From assembly GCA_032358255.1 (NCBI GenBank), contig JAULBX010026441.1:1-48258 (forward strand): 48,258 bases of DNA, written 5' to 3'. The notes below the pieces were generated by a model that ran no database searches, was not told the origin of the DNA, and was given only the letters and a program-made list of their open reading frames with translations. A program made the position numbers and the translations under genes. This stretch comes from Heterotrichella gracilis. Its lineage: Eukaryota > Sar > Xanthophyceae > Tribonematales > Xanthonemataceae. Shown here piece by piece: positions 1 to 11,202 of the stretch (the first letter of the stretch is position 1; the number at the start of each line of letters is the position of its first letter).

Positions 1-3000
1 CCCCCCCACTGTCCACGAACTTCACAGAGCGCCGCCGCTTGGGCAACACACCCTCCCCTTGCCCCTGCGCCTGCGCCTGCGTTCCCCCCTGCGGCGCCAC
101 CTGTAGCGTCACCCCCTTGGTGCCGGTCAGGGCCTGGAGGGCATCCGAGTCATGCAGCAGGGTGGATACCACTGTCATGATGTCGGAGCGTAGCGCGGTA
201 GCCTGCAGACAAAAGATTCCATTAACGCCTCAGATCAGGGGTTGAGGCAAGGGGTATATAGAAAGAGAAGGTTGGGTTTTAGGGTTTTAGGGTTTCAGGG
301 TTTTTAGGGTTTTAGGGTTTCTATATACCCCTTGGTTGAGGGGTGCACGGGAGTGATACGGGTGGCATCAGCGGTTTGAGGGAAAATGCAGTGCGGATGG
401 GCACCCCGTGACCCCACGGAGGGCTGGTTAGGGTTTAGGGTTTTGCATGGGTCAGAGTCGTGCAGCAGAGTGGGTACCACAGCCATGATGCACACGGTGC
501 ATGTGTGCCGGCAGCATCAGCGCACTGAAACATGCACAAATCCATATTATCAGTCTCTCACTTTGAGTGCGGAAAGTTGATATACCGCACCACTGCAATG
601 CATATATGCGCAAACAGCCAAACTTGTGGGTTGGGGGGCAGGCGCTCAACCCTGGCAGCCCCCCGACTGCACAAAAAAATGCATGCTTTTTGCAGCCTTT
701 CTGCATTAATTTCTAAAATTTGCACATTTTATTATTTTGCATTTATTTTATTCTACGTTCACTTACGTGCGCAAACAGCCACACATGCGTGTGTGGAGGG
801 AGCACCAGCTCAACCCTGGCCGCCCCCGACTGCACCGCCTGCGTGCGCTGCTCGGGGGTGGGGGGCGGGAGCGGTGGGGGGTGGGTTGGCCCGGCGGTGC
901 TTGCGCTGAGAGTGAGGGTGGTATTGGTGTGGTGGAGGAGTGCGGAGCGGATGGCGTCGCCCGCCTCGGAGGAAATTAGGACTGAGGGGATGCCGGGGTC
1001 GGCTGCGGTGGGGGAATGGAAACTTGAGACTTCACATTACAGTCTGGAACGGGTAGTGCATGTGGGTGTGTAGAGGTAGGGGTGGGCCCTGTGTGTAGGG
1101 TGGGGTGGTGCATGTGTGAGGTGTTGGTGTGGTTGAGGAGGGCTGAGCGGGTGGCGCCCCCCGCCTCAGAGGGAATTAGGACGATGGGGATGCCGATCGG
1201 CTACGGTGGGAGAATGGGGATTAAGTGGGGTGAGGTGGCTAAGAAACGGGGGTGGCTGGGTGCGAGCGTGTGTTGAGAAGATGGTGGTGTGTGTGGTATG
1301 TATGCATGTGTGTGCGAGTGCAACAAGGGGTGTTTTATTAGAACCCGGAATTACTGGCCGCTATTAACGAGTGTGCAAGCCAGGTGGATTGACAGGATAT
1401 CAGCACAAGGTGTTGGCACCTACAAGGTAGGCGCAATGCCCCATTGCATATGTGCGTGCAGCAAATACCCTAGGTAGACCCTTAGGGTGGCCCAAATGAT
1501 GTGTGCATCGCCTACCTTGTCCGTCCCCTCCCATGGCCATCAGCTCTCCTCCCTTGGCATTGATGATCAATAGGGCTGCAGCACCCGCAGCCTCAGCGTG
1601 GCGCACCTGGGGGGCCAGGGGGTGGGAATGGTAAGGAACAAGGTTCAGGGTGGTACGTGTAAATACCCCAGCAAAATCTGCACCACTCGCAGCCTCAGCA
1701 TGACACACCTGGGGGGGTGGGGGTAGAAATGGTAAGGAATTAGGGTTTAGGGTATTGGGTGGTGCGTATATACCCCACCAGGGCTGCAGCGCCTGCCACC
1801 TCAGCATGGCGCACCTGGAGGGTGGATCGGGAGTATAATATGGGATCCTAACCAGGGCGGCTCCACAGGATTGGGGTGCGCATGTCACCACACTACATCA
1901 TACATATGTTGCCCCACATGAATCATAGCAGTTGCCTTGTTGACGTGCATCAAGGGTGATAAGATAATAATAGTCCTATCATTATCTTATTACCCTTGGG
2001 TGCATGCGTGCATGGCTTCAAACTCTACTGCCAGCACATCGAGTTGGCGCCTGGTATCCACGACCGCTAAACCCTAATGACGACCCCAATCCCCTCATGC
2101 ATGCTGTCTCACCGCTCCTATAAAGGCGCCACCACTACCTGGTGTCCATGGACCCCACACCCTACTGATGACCCCAAACCCTTGGGTTGGATGCATGCCT
2201 GCTCTCACCTTTTCTATGAATGAGCACCCCCCCCTGTCTGCCACCACCACCTGCCCCCTGGCGGAGGTGGTGAGGGGACGGCAGGCACGCAGGGGGAGCG
2301 CAAGGCTGGCGGGGCCTGGAGGGGAGGAAAGGGGAGGGGGTGGTCAGCTGGAGGGGCACGGTCGTGCGACTCTAAGCGGTGGAAAAGAAACCAGAATGTT
2401 AACGGTGTGCTGCAGAATCCTGTCGCCAGATTGTATGGCATCATGTACAACAGCGCCCTTGAAAGTGTTGCAAGCTTCCCTACCGGTGCAAAACCCTACA
2501 CCCTACACCCTACTCCCTACCTGACACGTGGCATGTCTCCTTGGAATCCTCCCCGTCATCATCGTACTCATAATCCCCCTCGCTGGCGGTTCCAGGGGGG
2601 GAGCAGCCCGCCGCCACGGTCACAGAGGGGCCAAATTCTGCAAGCAAGGGGTGGGGAGACATGTGGGTCAAAATTGGCGGGGGGCAGCTGCACTATGGAG
2701 GTGCATGAGGACGACAGTACCCTAGAGTTTTGCAAAACCCAGGCTAGGGTGCTTGCACGTCTACGCCAGGGCAAGGTTGAATTTAGACATAAGTGTCCTA
2801 TGTACATCTTACTACCCTTGGTCAGGGTTCAGCAGGGCCCAGTATTAGGGTTTGGAAGGGCACACAGGAGGAACACAACAGGACACAATGGGCCAAATAA
2901 CACCGTCCGAAATCCCCTCCCCTCTCAACGACACACACATTCCCCCCCTCACCTGCCGCTGCCCCTTGCAAGTTCTCCTGCAGGGGGGGCATATCAGCAC

Positions 3001-6000
3001 GCAGGGAGATGTCCACACCAACAAGGGGATCGGGACCTGGACAAAGGGAGGAAACACACATAGTCAGTGTCAATGGGAGAGCAACACACACGCCATCAGT
3101 GCCAAAGGAGGGAGCACAAGTAAGCACCCAGGGCAACATATCGACAGCTACGCGGCTTGGTGGCACAAGCCTCTCCAGCCCCTTTCCAACACCCGCTTCC
3201 CAGAAAAGCCCTGTCCTGTCCGCTTTCCTTCAAACAGCCCTTCCACCCCCCCCCCCCCCCCTCCCTCTTGCATGACCAGCTGCATCAGCACCCTGCATCA
3301 GCAAGGCATTGATTGCATCCCCTTGCAATTACCCAGGAAGGGCAATGCATGGGGAGAAGGGTAACCACAATCGCCCCCCCTCCAACCCCTTCCACACCAG
3401 CCACATCCCACAGAAACCCTGCGCCTACCCCCCACCCACATCCACAATCCACTCACCCTGTGTGACCAGCTGTAGCAGCACCGCATCACTGGGGAGGGCA
3501 TTGATTGCATCCCCTTGTAGCTGACCAGGGGGGATGACCTCAACATACCAGCACTTGAGGCGACCATCATCCTCAACCTGCGGCAACATTAGATGGTTTG
3601 AGATGCAGTGAATCAGAAACGTTGTTGTGTGCAGTCAGGGATTGGTTACGCGTGGGAATCACGGCCCTGAAAAATTACGGGTAGGGTACTTTTGTGCAAA
3701 TTGGACCAGCGCGCGTCTGTGTAGTGGCAGCTCACCACGGTCAAGAGTCCTGGCACACCTAATTGGACCCTGCACACCTCGAGAGTATGCACGTTTGAGC
3801 GGGTGGGGAGTGGGGAGTGAATGCCAAACACATCCCCCTTCATCCAAGGGCGTCCAATCCACCGCTGGGGACCAAGAACCACGAATGCCACCACAAACGC
3901 ATACCATACCCACCACCCCCCACCACGCACCTGCACAGCACCTGGCGCACCACCAGCTTGCCCTTCGGGTGACCCTCCATCGTTGTCCTTGACTTAACAA
4001 CAAAACCACTACCAGAACCAACATGAAGCACTACCTCAACCCCCCAACACATGCATTTCACCTGGGCAGTGCCTATCCCCAACAACCACCACCCATCCAC
4101 CACCACCCCATACGCACCATGAACCTGCACAGAACCTGGCGCACCACCAGCTTGCCCTCCGGATGGCCCTCCAGACCAGCACCACCATCCAGCGGGCACA
4201 CATCCCCACCCCCCACCGGCAGCGGGCCGATCAGGCGCTCGAGGATGGTGACATCCCCACCCCCCACCCCCCCTGCGCCCCCCCTGGGCGCGTGGACCTG
4301 CTCCGCCAATGCCTGTTTCAGCTGGGCCATTGAAGCGGTGACCAGGGCACAGGCCATGCATCGACGGTACCTGCAAGCAGGAAAGAGGTGTACATTCCAT
4401 TAATGCCATGCAACTTCCCATTGTATACAACCAGTAGTGTGTAAAAGGGTGAGGGGGAAACCAGCAAGGGGTGAAGGCTTGTTCTGTCAATGCCTGTCTC
4501 AGCTGGGTCATGGATGCCGAGACCAGGGCACAGGTCATGCATCGACGGTACCTGCAAGTGAATTTGTGTGCATCCTTGGGAATGTGCATCAAATAGGGGG
4601 AGGGGTGTACGGTGAAGGGGCACTTGCAGATGCTCAGTTCAAAGCTTACTAATCACCCTGATAATTCTCCCCTTGATGTGCAGTAGCAACCAAGAACTGG
4701 CGCAGGTGAAGCAGCGCCTCCATACCCTATCGTGAAAACCCTTTAACTCCTTGCATGTGAGCATCAAACCCTAATCCCTCACCTCATCACCTCTGCCCTG
4801 TCCACCTCCAGTGCAAGCAGCGGGAACAGCGCCCCCAAATGCCGCCGCGCCCGCTCCAATTTGGGGCGCAATGTGCCCCCCAGCACGTCATCGCACAGGG
4901 GGGCGCATTCCTCCGGAATGTGGGTCAAATAGGGGGACCGCTCCGCGCCCCGCCCCGGCAGCGCGTGTGCAAAGGGGGGTATGAAATGGCCCTCGGTGGA
5001 AAGGACGAAGAAATCCACCAGGTCTGACGCATTTGAGAAGAGCAGGTGCAGGTACTTGGTGGTTTCTGACAGGAAGAAGCTCTCCATGGTATCCTCCAGG
5101 TCGCCTGCAGGGAGGGCAAGGGTTTGATATGGGTTTGAGGGTGTGGCATGGATTTGAACAGGGTATTTGATGGAATATGCACGCCCACGTTCCCGTACCC
5201 CAAACTACAAACTCTCCCAACACTGGCTAGACCCGTCACACTCATCACGAGGTGCTTAGATGAAAAAGTTTAAAGCCGCTAAGATACCCCTGGCATCTGC
5301 TGCGACGCTCGCATACTCTCGCGGTAAACTCATCACCCCACTCAGTCCCTCCAAGTCCATTGACCACCCCTCCCAAAACCCTTCCAGCACTCACCTGTGG
5401 ACACGTCCCCCACGCTTGCGTACCCGCACTTGACCTTGTTGCGCGTCTGCAGGGTGTGGGTCAGCTCCCGACCAAGCTCAAGCAGGGAGGCGTTGCCTGC
5501 AAGGAAGGGTTTTCAAAATGCCCTAAGATAGGGTTTCTAAATGCCTTAAGATAGGGTTTGGTGTGGGTCAGCTCCTGGGCCAGTTCCAGCAGGGAGGCGA
5601 TGCCTGCAAGGAATACGATGCATGCTCACGTTCCATGCACAGACAATACCCTAGCCTAGGGCAGATGCAGATTGCCGCACATTGATGCAAACCACACCCT
5701 AGGGTACACACACAAGCATAACCACCAGTAGGCATGGGCCGTCCCTAAATACGCTCAGGGCGCAGGGGTAGCCAGTCTCCACAGGGTGGCGCTCGAGCAC
5801 GCTAACCCTAGCTTAGGGTACATGTAGTAAAGTTTACTAAATAAACGTTTTTGTTAGATATCGATGTAGTCCCTAGCACCCCACCTGTTGCTGCGTGTAA
5901 CAAGTATGTGCTCTCCATCAACTCAGGGCGCAGGGGGTAGCCGGCCTCCACCGGATGTCGCTTGAGCACTCCAATGTCAAACTGCTCAGGTATCCACCCA

Positions 6001-9000
6001 AACTGGCGCCAGGCGGCGGTCCAGTTGCCGTGGGAGGCAATGGCGTCGGGGATCTGGCCTGTGGTATGGGTGCGGGCGTGGGGGAATGTGGGCGGAGGAA
6101 AGGGGGGAGGAGGTTACCCACAAGCATGAGAAATCTGGGGGCCCACATTACCGTATATCCACACGTAGCAGGAATCACACCTGGCAGGAATTCGCAGGGT
6201 TCCGCAAAATCCTACACCCACCCAACACGCATCCTCGCCAGCACCACCACCACCACCACCACCATGACCTGCATCCCGGGCCAGAAGGCGCCCATCGACG
6301 ACACCCAGGGCTTGGCATCCTGTCAATATCTATGAGCTGTCTACCAGCCAGGAACAACCCATGACCTTTGTGCAAACACTCCACAGCCCCCTCCCCTCCT
6401 CCCCTCCACCTCATGGATTTGTGTTTTTTATTTAAGGTTTAGGGTTCACAGTTCACACGCACCGGCCATGACCTGCATCCCGGGCCAGAAGGCGCCCAGC
6501 GACGACACCCAGGGCTTGGCGATCCTGCCTGTGTCCATGTGCACATCAACCAGCCAGGAGTACCCCCGGAAGGTGGAGCGCATGCCCAGGTGCAGGCTGG
6601 CGCTGAGGTACACTTCCGTGAACATGACCAGGTAGTCCACATCGCCCAGAAGCAGGTATGCCTGTGATTGGGAGGGGAGAAGTTTGGACATGCCAAGGTG
6701 GTCGATGGGTAGCTGTGCTCCAAATGCATGCCCTTATCGATTTACACGTGAACATAGCTTCCCATACCCCACCCTCTTGCTCACCACATGTCCCCACCGC
6801 CCATCCCCTCCCACTCGCTCACCATATGTCCCCACCCCCAACCCCCGCCAATTGACCCGCAACCCCCCCCCCACCACCCACCTTCAGCAAATACTCATAG
6901 AACGAGTCTATCCCCGCGCCAATCCCCGAGTCCCTCCGCTCCCACACCAGCCGATCCACATCCAGCGTGTTCCCCAACAACCCCAGCTTGGACCGCATCT
7001 GGAACAGCATCACCACGGCATGGCGCGCAGCAGCCTCCCACGTGGCATTGCCTGTCAGCTGGCTCAGGGCGCCAAATTCAAGGAGGAGGGTCCCCGCGCA
7101 TGCGGTGCAGGTGGAGCGGGTGTCTTTGGGGATGGCGCCCTGCAGTGGCGAGGATTGGGAAATGGCTTGACTGCGCGTATAGTTTTGCAGAAGGAACACC
7201 TGGTGCATGCAGTGCATGGGAAATGGGCATAGGTGGGGATGGCGCCCTGATGGCAGGAATGATGAAAAATACATTGCCACCCCCTTTTCCTTCAGATCGA
7301 AAGTGTACATTGTCCCATGCACCACCATCCCAGCCACCACCTTCGCCGCCACCACCTCTGCCGCCACCACCACCGCCACCGCCACCAACCCCACCGTCAT
7401 CACCACCACTACCCACCGCACCTTCTTTGGGTTGATCCACGACAGCGGTATGCGGTGCGGGGTGTCAAAAGCGGGCAGCAGCCTTTCCGCAAGGTCCACC
7501 GCCAGCCTCAGCAGGCCACCGTCATAGGTCGACATGACATCGGGGCGGGAGGTGAGGAGCATGTGGGTGGAGAGGAATGAGCCTGGGGAGGGGACACAGG
7601 GATTTGATAGGTTTTGGGGGGTGGGGTGGCTGATAGTGGGGGATGTGGAAGAGTGAGGGGGTGGGGAAAGGGCCTGGTGTGGGGGTGGGAGTAGGTGCAG
7701 TATGCAGTGTCGCCAAGGGGGAAGAGTGCAGTCAAATCATCCAGTGAAAGCATGGCGAGTCCATACACAAGGTGAGGAGCATGTGGGTGGAGAGGAATGA
7801 GCCTTGGGAGGGGAAGCGGGCAGATGTTAGGGTTGGAGGTGTGGGTGGTTCCACTTGGGCGTGTGAAGAAGTGGGGGAATAGGAAAGGGCCTGGTGTGGG
7901 GGTAAAAAAGCAGGTGCAATATGCAATGTCGCCAAGGGGGAGGGAACACAGTCAATCCACCCCTCATGGGCAGGGCAGGTTCAATCACATATGCCCACAC
8001 ACGCATGTCAGATGACCGCAAGGGCTAGGGTTTTGAAGGGCAACCTAGCAGATTCGGCTCACCTAGCGCACGAATGGTGAGCTCAAACACGTGCGCCCGC
8101 ACCGACTTGTCAAATGACAGGTGGCGGGTGATGTGGGTCACCGCGTCCTGCAGCTGCTTGCGTGCATTCATAAGCTGCAAGGGGGAAATAAAGTAGTAAG
8201 GGAGGGGTGAAGGGAGGGGTGGAGCGTGAGGGAGCTCTTGGGGGGCCTGAGATGGCGTACGATCATGGCCATGAATCATACCGAGGTCACCACGGATAAG
8301 TCATAAATGTACCCGAGATGACCGCATGCAGCATAAGACAATTCATGACCCCTACCGTACGTGCACGTAGAGGAACCCGCCACAACCCCACATGGACCAC
8401 AATTGTGATTACCCCTGTACAGCACCACCACCAAATGCGCCATGCAACCCAGCATGATCACCACATGCATCATCAAAGGTGAGGCCCAGGCGTGCCATAC
8501 GCTACTGGTGGGTGGGAACCCTAGGTAGGGTTTTCTTGGGCCAAGGGCTTGTGGCACAGTGTGTCGATGCGGGTGATGACAACCCGCTAGGCTTAACTTT
8601 AGAGTTTAGGGTTTTCCACCCCACCAGTAGGGTATCCAGCGAGTCGATGAGGGTGATCGAGAACCCGCCCTGCGAGTCCTTTCCCCGGCAGCTGATTGGC
8701 CGCAGGTCATCCTACAAGGGGGGGAAGATACACGTGTGGGTAGCGAATGTGTAAAGGTACTATAGTATAATTACTCCCTGTCTGCATGTAGATAGCTGTA
8801 GGCCAACCCTACGATCGCAACCCTAAAACCCTAGCACGTCTGCTCCTCTCACCACAGAGCACCAAACACAGAACTGCATGCAGGCGTTACTACAAGGAAC
8901 ATGTCCGGCAGGATCCTTCCCTCGTCACTTCAGCTGATAACCTGTGCGCGTCATGCTGTAGCCGAATCGAACACTTGCAAACCTAAACTTCCCCGATCAC

Positions 9001-9868
9001 AACCCTACAACCGTACAGCCCTACAACCCTAGCAGATCACAGCCCTACAACCCTAGCAGATCACAGCCCTACAACCCTACAACTCTAGCAGATTACCCAC
9101 CATCGGGAAGGCATACTTCATGTAGTTGCTGTAGGCAAACAGGAACATGTCCCGCGTCTCGTTCCTGCACACAAGATGCATTTAGCACGCTGTTAGGGCG
9201 CATGATGTGTATCCATCGGCAATAATATGCGCCCTGCCTGTTCCCGTTGTGCAGGATGCCAATGAGCATTCTGTTCATGCGTAGGGGTGTCCACATGCAT
9301 GGGGGTGTTCCATACCTTATACCGTTATATAACTTCTTACAAAGGTATGTATAATCTCATGTAACCCTGTTGAACATCCCTCGTCAGGCAACATGCGTGA
9401 CATCGGCTTGGTCACCTTTCATGCAAAATGCTCCTGGAAATGGTAATTGCAATGCAGCTGTTTCACACGTGTTTTCCTGTGTTCCCCTCACCTCAGTTGC
9501 TCCATCTCCTGGGGTGTGACTGGCCCCTGGGGTAATGGTGGCGCCTGCGCATGCAAGGCGTGCTGTCAGGAACAAACATACATGTACCACTTGACCGCAA
9601 GCCATGGGAGTGGGTCCCTCCAAACCGATGTAGCGGTCAGGAACACCATGTGACTGCGAGTGAGCCAAGGTCCATCGAAACCGATGTACACCTGCCGTAC
9701 CTTGGTTGGGTTGGGGGGGGGTCGCGCGTGTGAGCCACTGGCCAACAGCACCAGCACCAGCCATGCCTGCAGTGATAGGGGTTTGTTGTTGTTGGTGAGT
9801 GACTGGTGTGTGTGGGGGGTGCGAAGAGTACGTGCAAGCCCGTACAATGCCCGACACACCAAACCCAT
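1..9868 (-). CDS. EDEM-like GH47 alpha-mannosidase-like protein with PA domain (3' end beyond window)
   Basis: Nineteen exons read in frame on the minus strand: 9868-9701 (start tentative), 9562-9492, 9164-9101, 8711-8625, 8174-8063, 7582-7422, 7139-6882, 6661-6463, 6058-5885, 5496-5395, 5104-4783, 4370-4118 (donor could be at 4136), 3577-3457, 3036-2953, 2637-2521, 2315-2209, 1606-1516, 1002-767, 202-1. At least 976 residues are visible. A hydrophobic segment (AWLVLVLLASGSHA, about residues 35-48) suggests ER entry. GH47/EDEM motifs run in order from about 80 to 510: AFPMDDLRPISC, SLDTLL, VFELTIRALG, STYDGGLLRLA, ACAGTLLLEFG, DSFYEYLLK, FWPGMQ, YPLRPELMEST, ESFFLSETTKYL and STEGH. About 720-870 is a PA domain (VVVADRGGCSFIEK, RHAEAAGAAALLI, MAMGGDG, SVLISSEAGDAI), which makes the protein EDEM3-like. 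In known EDEMs such proteins act in ER-associated degradation by trimming mannose on misfolded glycoproteins; activity here is inferred. A Gly/Pro-rich insert of about 150 residues (573-725) separates the two domains. Confidence 0.9.
266..322 (+). repeat. Interstitial telomere-like tract (TTTTAGGG/TTTAGGG)
   Basis: Five to six near-perfect TTTTAGGG or TTTAGGG units lie in the EDEM-like intron between exons 18 and 19. The longer TTTTAGGG form is the Chlamydomonas-type unit and TTTAGGG the Arabidopsis-type unit; both occur here. The tract lies between the last exon and its ghost copy at 447-492. Confidence 0.85.
447..492 (-). repeat. Ghost copy of EDEM exon 19 segment
   Basis: About 46 bp resemble positions 133-183 of the last visible exon (the stretch encoding TVVSTLLHDSDA) but with substitutions. 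It lies upstream of the exon in transcription order and is fused on one side to a TTTAGGG-type motif (429-441). Confidence 0.7.
606..672 (-). repeat. Ghost copy of the 3' edge of EDEM exon 18
   Basis: About 67 bp resemble 770-838, the 3' end of exon 18, with indels. It lies downstream of the real donor. The AT-rich stretch 703-762 separates the two copies. Confidence 0.7.
1114..1219 (-). repeat. Ghost copy of the 5' half of EDEM exon 18 with its acceptor
   Basis: About 105 bp parallel 909-1020. It still reads GIPIVLIPSEAGGATRSALL against GIPSVLISSEAGDAIRSALL in the real exon, but lacks the exon's 3' half. It lies upstream of the real acceptor. The surviving reading frame means a gene finder could take it for an exon. 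Confidence 0.8.
1581..1824 (-). repeat. Three-unit array of the EDEM exon 17 acceptor edge, period about 103-107 bp
   Basis: The real acceptor edge (1581-1645) is followed upstream, at higher coordinates, by copies at 1680-1752 and 1782-1824. All retain versions of VRHAEAAGA and a CAG acceptor. Between units lie 'ggttcaggg' or 'agggtttagggta' telomere-like words. Confidence 0.8.
1951..1998. repeat. Short imperfect inverted repeat
   Basis: Two 23-nt arms (1951-1973 and 1976-1998) pair with two mismatches around a 2-nt loop. It is AT-rich and lies in the EDEM-like intron between exons 16 and 17. No coding or splice role is evident. Confidence 0.75.
3271..3338 (-). repeat. Ghost copy of the 3' edge of EDEM exon 13
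   Basis: A decayed copy of 3461-3530 (the part encoding GDAINALPSDAVLLQLV) placed downstream of the real donor, next to a poly-C run (3246-3262). Confidence 0.75.
3921..3978 (-). repeat. Ghost copy of the 3' edge of EDEM exon 12
   Basis: A copy of about 4118-4180, still reading GHPKGKLVVRQVLCR against GHPEGKLVVRQVLCR. It has a canonical-looking donor (GTGCGT) and lies downstream of the real exon. Confidence 0.8.
4482..4612 (-). repeat. Ghost copies of EDEM exon 12 acceptor edge and an exon 11 fragment
   Basis: 4482-4558 copies the exon 12 5' edge with its acceptor (original 4303-4377; reads YRRCMTCALVSASM against YRRCMACALVTASM). 4568-4612 resembles a piece of exon 11 around 4907-4945 (weaker). 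Both lie in the intron between exons 11 and 12, each on the side expected for tandem duplication. Confidence 0.7.
5561..5614 (-). repeat. Ghost copy of EDEM exon 10 acceptor edge
   Basis: A 54-bp copy of 5454-5504 including the TTGCAG acceptor, reading ASLLELAQELTHT against ASLLELGRELTHT. It ends in degenerate CCCTATCTTAAGG repeats at 5517-5560. Confidence 0.8.
5754..5802 (-). repeat. Ghost copy of EDEM exon 9 3' portion
   Basis: A copy of 5922-5973 (encoding VLKRHPVEAGYPL) with several substitutions. It lies downstream of the real exon and ends against 'ctaaccctagcttaggg'. Confidence 0.75.
6262..6358 (-). repeat. Ghost copy of EDEM exon 8 3' part
   Basis: About 97 bp match 6467-6566 closely (one mismatch over the first 50 or so bases) before decaying. 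The copy is bounded by a (CAC)n run at 6243-6264 in place of the real donor. It lies downstream of the real exon. Confidence 0.85.
7312..7421 (+). repeat. ACC/GCC trinucleotide-rich tract
   Basis: A run of imperfect CCACCN triplets in the intron directly after EDEM exon 6. It produces long His/Pro/Thr-rich open frames that look spurious. Confidence 0.8.
7551..7962 (-). repeat. Tandem duplication (period 220 bp) carrying EDEM exon 6 acceptor edge
   Basis: Unit 7551-7740 includes the first 32 bases of exon 6, its acceptor and intron. Unit 7771-7962 repeats all of this with substitutions. The copied edge still reads SFLSTHMLLT. A smaller ghost of the exon 7 acceptor edge is at 7232-7256. Confidence 0.85.
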
Positions 9869-10010
9869 AGATCGCTCAAAATCCGAACCCTAAACCCAGT
9901 GGCAGGGTTTTTGGTTGTTGCAGTAGGTACTAGTTGCGTGTTGGGTGCAATGGGTACATGCAAGCCTGTAGCATGCCCATACCACTAAACCCCTAGATCG
10001 CTCAAAACCC
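9835..10010 (+). repeat. Two-copy tandem repeat 5' of the EDEM-like gene
   Basis: 9835-9895 and 9955-10012 share a block containing 'agatcgctcaaaa' followed by telomere-like AACCCTA. The repeat overlaps the proposed start codon region, so the first EDEM exon start is uncertain. Confidence 0.65.
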
Positions 10011-10012
10011 TA

Positions 10013-11202
10013 ACCCTACACCAGCTGACAGGGCGTGCACTGCAGCTCTGACACAGGCTTGCGCTGCTGGTGCATCGCAGGCGTGAGCATATGTCTGGCG
10101 CACGTTTGGCAATGAAGCAGTTATGCAGGTGTGCGGGGCCGTGTGTGGCCAAGAAGATGCATAAAGGTACACGGGAAACGATGGGCGGAGGGTGCTGTTG
10201 GGTGCCTTGCTCCAAGCTCCCATAATACAGGGGGCCTGGCAGCCATCAATAGACTAAGAAACCCTGGCATATTTTAGAGAATGTAGTGAAGAAGGGCACT
10301 GCTGCTATCTTGGTGAGGACTCCCTGTGTGTTTTGCCTGTGCCCTACCAAGTTGGCATGGTTAGGTGATACACTTCAACCCTGAGAAATACAAAGGTGTT
10401 GACAGATGTACTGGAACTACTCATATTATCTGACACCCCTATTCCCTCTGCCAGTGCACGCCAGCCTTCAGGTTTGCTGCCATGGCACGACGCATTTATG
10501 ACTATATGCATGCATTGGCCACCTCACATGGCATCAAACCACTCACCAGCGACTGCCGAGCAACCCGCCGCCAGCCCTTTCTCCGTCTCCAAAATCCCTG
10601 CGCCATCCTTCTCGATCAGCGCACCCCTTGAGGTTCCCTCGCTGTCTCCATGACAACGCCTTTCTATCTAGCGTTGGCTATTGGCTATCTACATCTCTTT
10701 TGGCAATAGTTGATTTTAGCCACCCCAGAAAAATGCCCCACCACCTCTGCAATAGCAACGAGGGCAGAAGCTGGCAACAAATTGGGGCAGCCAGGGAACG
10801 GTGGTCAACTTTTCAAACCAGCTTATTTAGGCCACAGGAGTGTCCGTTTCCGGGGTGAATGCAGGTGAGTAACTCGGCTTGGTACCACCGTTTAGACAGC
10901 ACGAAGCCCACCCCGTATTTTTCAACACCACAAGACCCACAGCCCTGTGTGTTTAATTGACAATTCATCAGTGACATCCATGCCAGAAAAGTCTGCCAAC
11001 GCGTTGCAACGTTGATCGTTGATCAGGGGCCTGATCAGCTTTGATCATCCACCTTCGCATACATAAACGTGTTATACCCACCTGGGCAGCTGCCCACCAC
11101 TGAAGCGGCGTTTAAAAAAATGATTTTCGAAATCCGAGTTTGTTCACAAGCGGGGTTTGCATAAACTTGCGCAACACCCAAGCCGCGTTAAACCGAGAAG
11201 AA
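10013..11202. other. Intergenic region between the divergent EDEM-like and START-like genes
   Basis: The two flanking genes are transcribed away from each other, so promoters for both probably lie here. No convincing exon, RNA gene or TATA arrangement was recognised. Open frames here are short and have no recognisable motifs. Confidence 0.5.

Noticed and set aside
266..322. A true chromosome end
   Set aside because: Telomere-like tracts are short, occur in both orientations and sit inside introns all along the window.
1114..1219. An extra or mutually exclusive PA-domain exon
   Set aside because: It lacks the exon's 3' half and a usable donor at the right place. The pattern matches the other ghosts. 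Transcript data could still overturn this.
3840..4592. Minus-strand open frame of 250 codons taken as one exon
   Set aside because: It is in a different frame from EDEM exon 12, through which it passes, and runs across both ghost copies. The in-phase exon is 4370-4118.
9701..9770. Alternative EDEM start at the ATG within 'ggcatggctggtg' (reads MAGAGAVGQ)
   Set aside because: Its frame gives no signal peptide and its phase does not join exon 2. The overlapping hydrophobic frame joins in phase 0.
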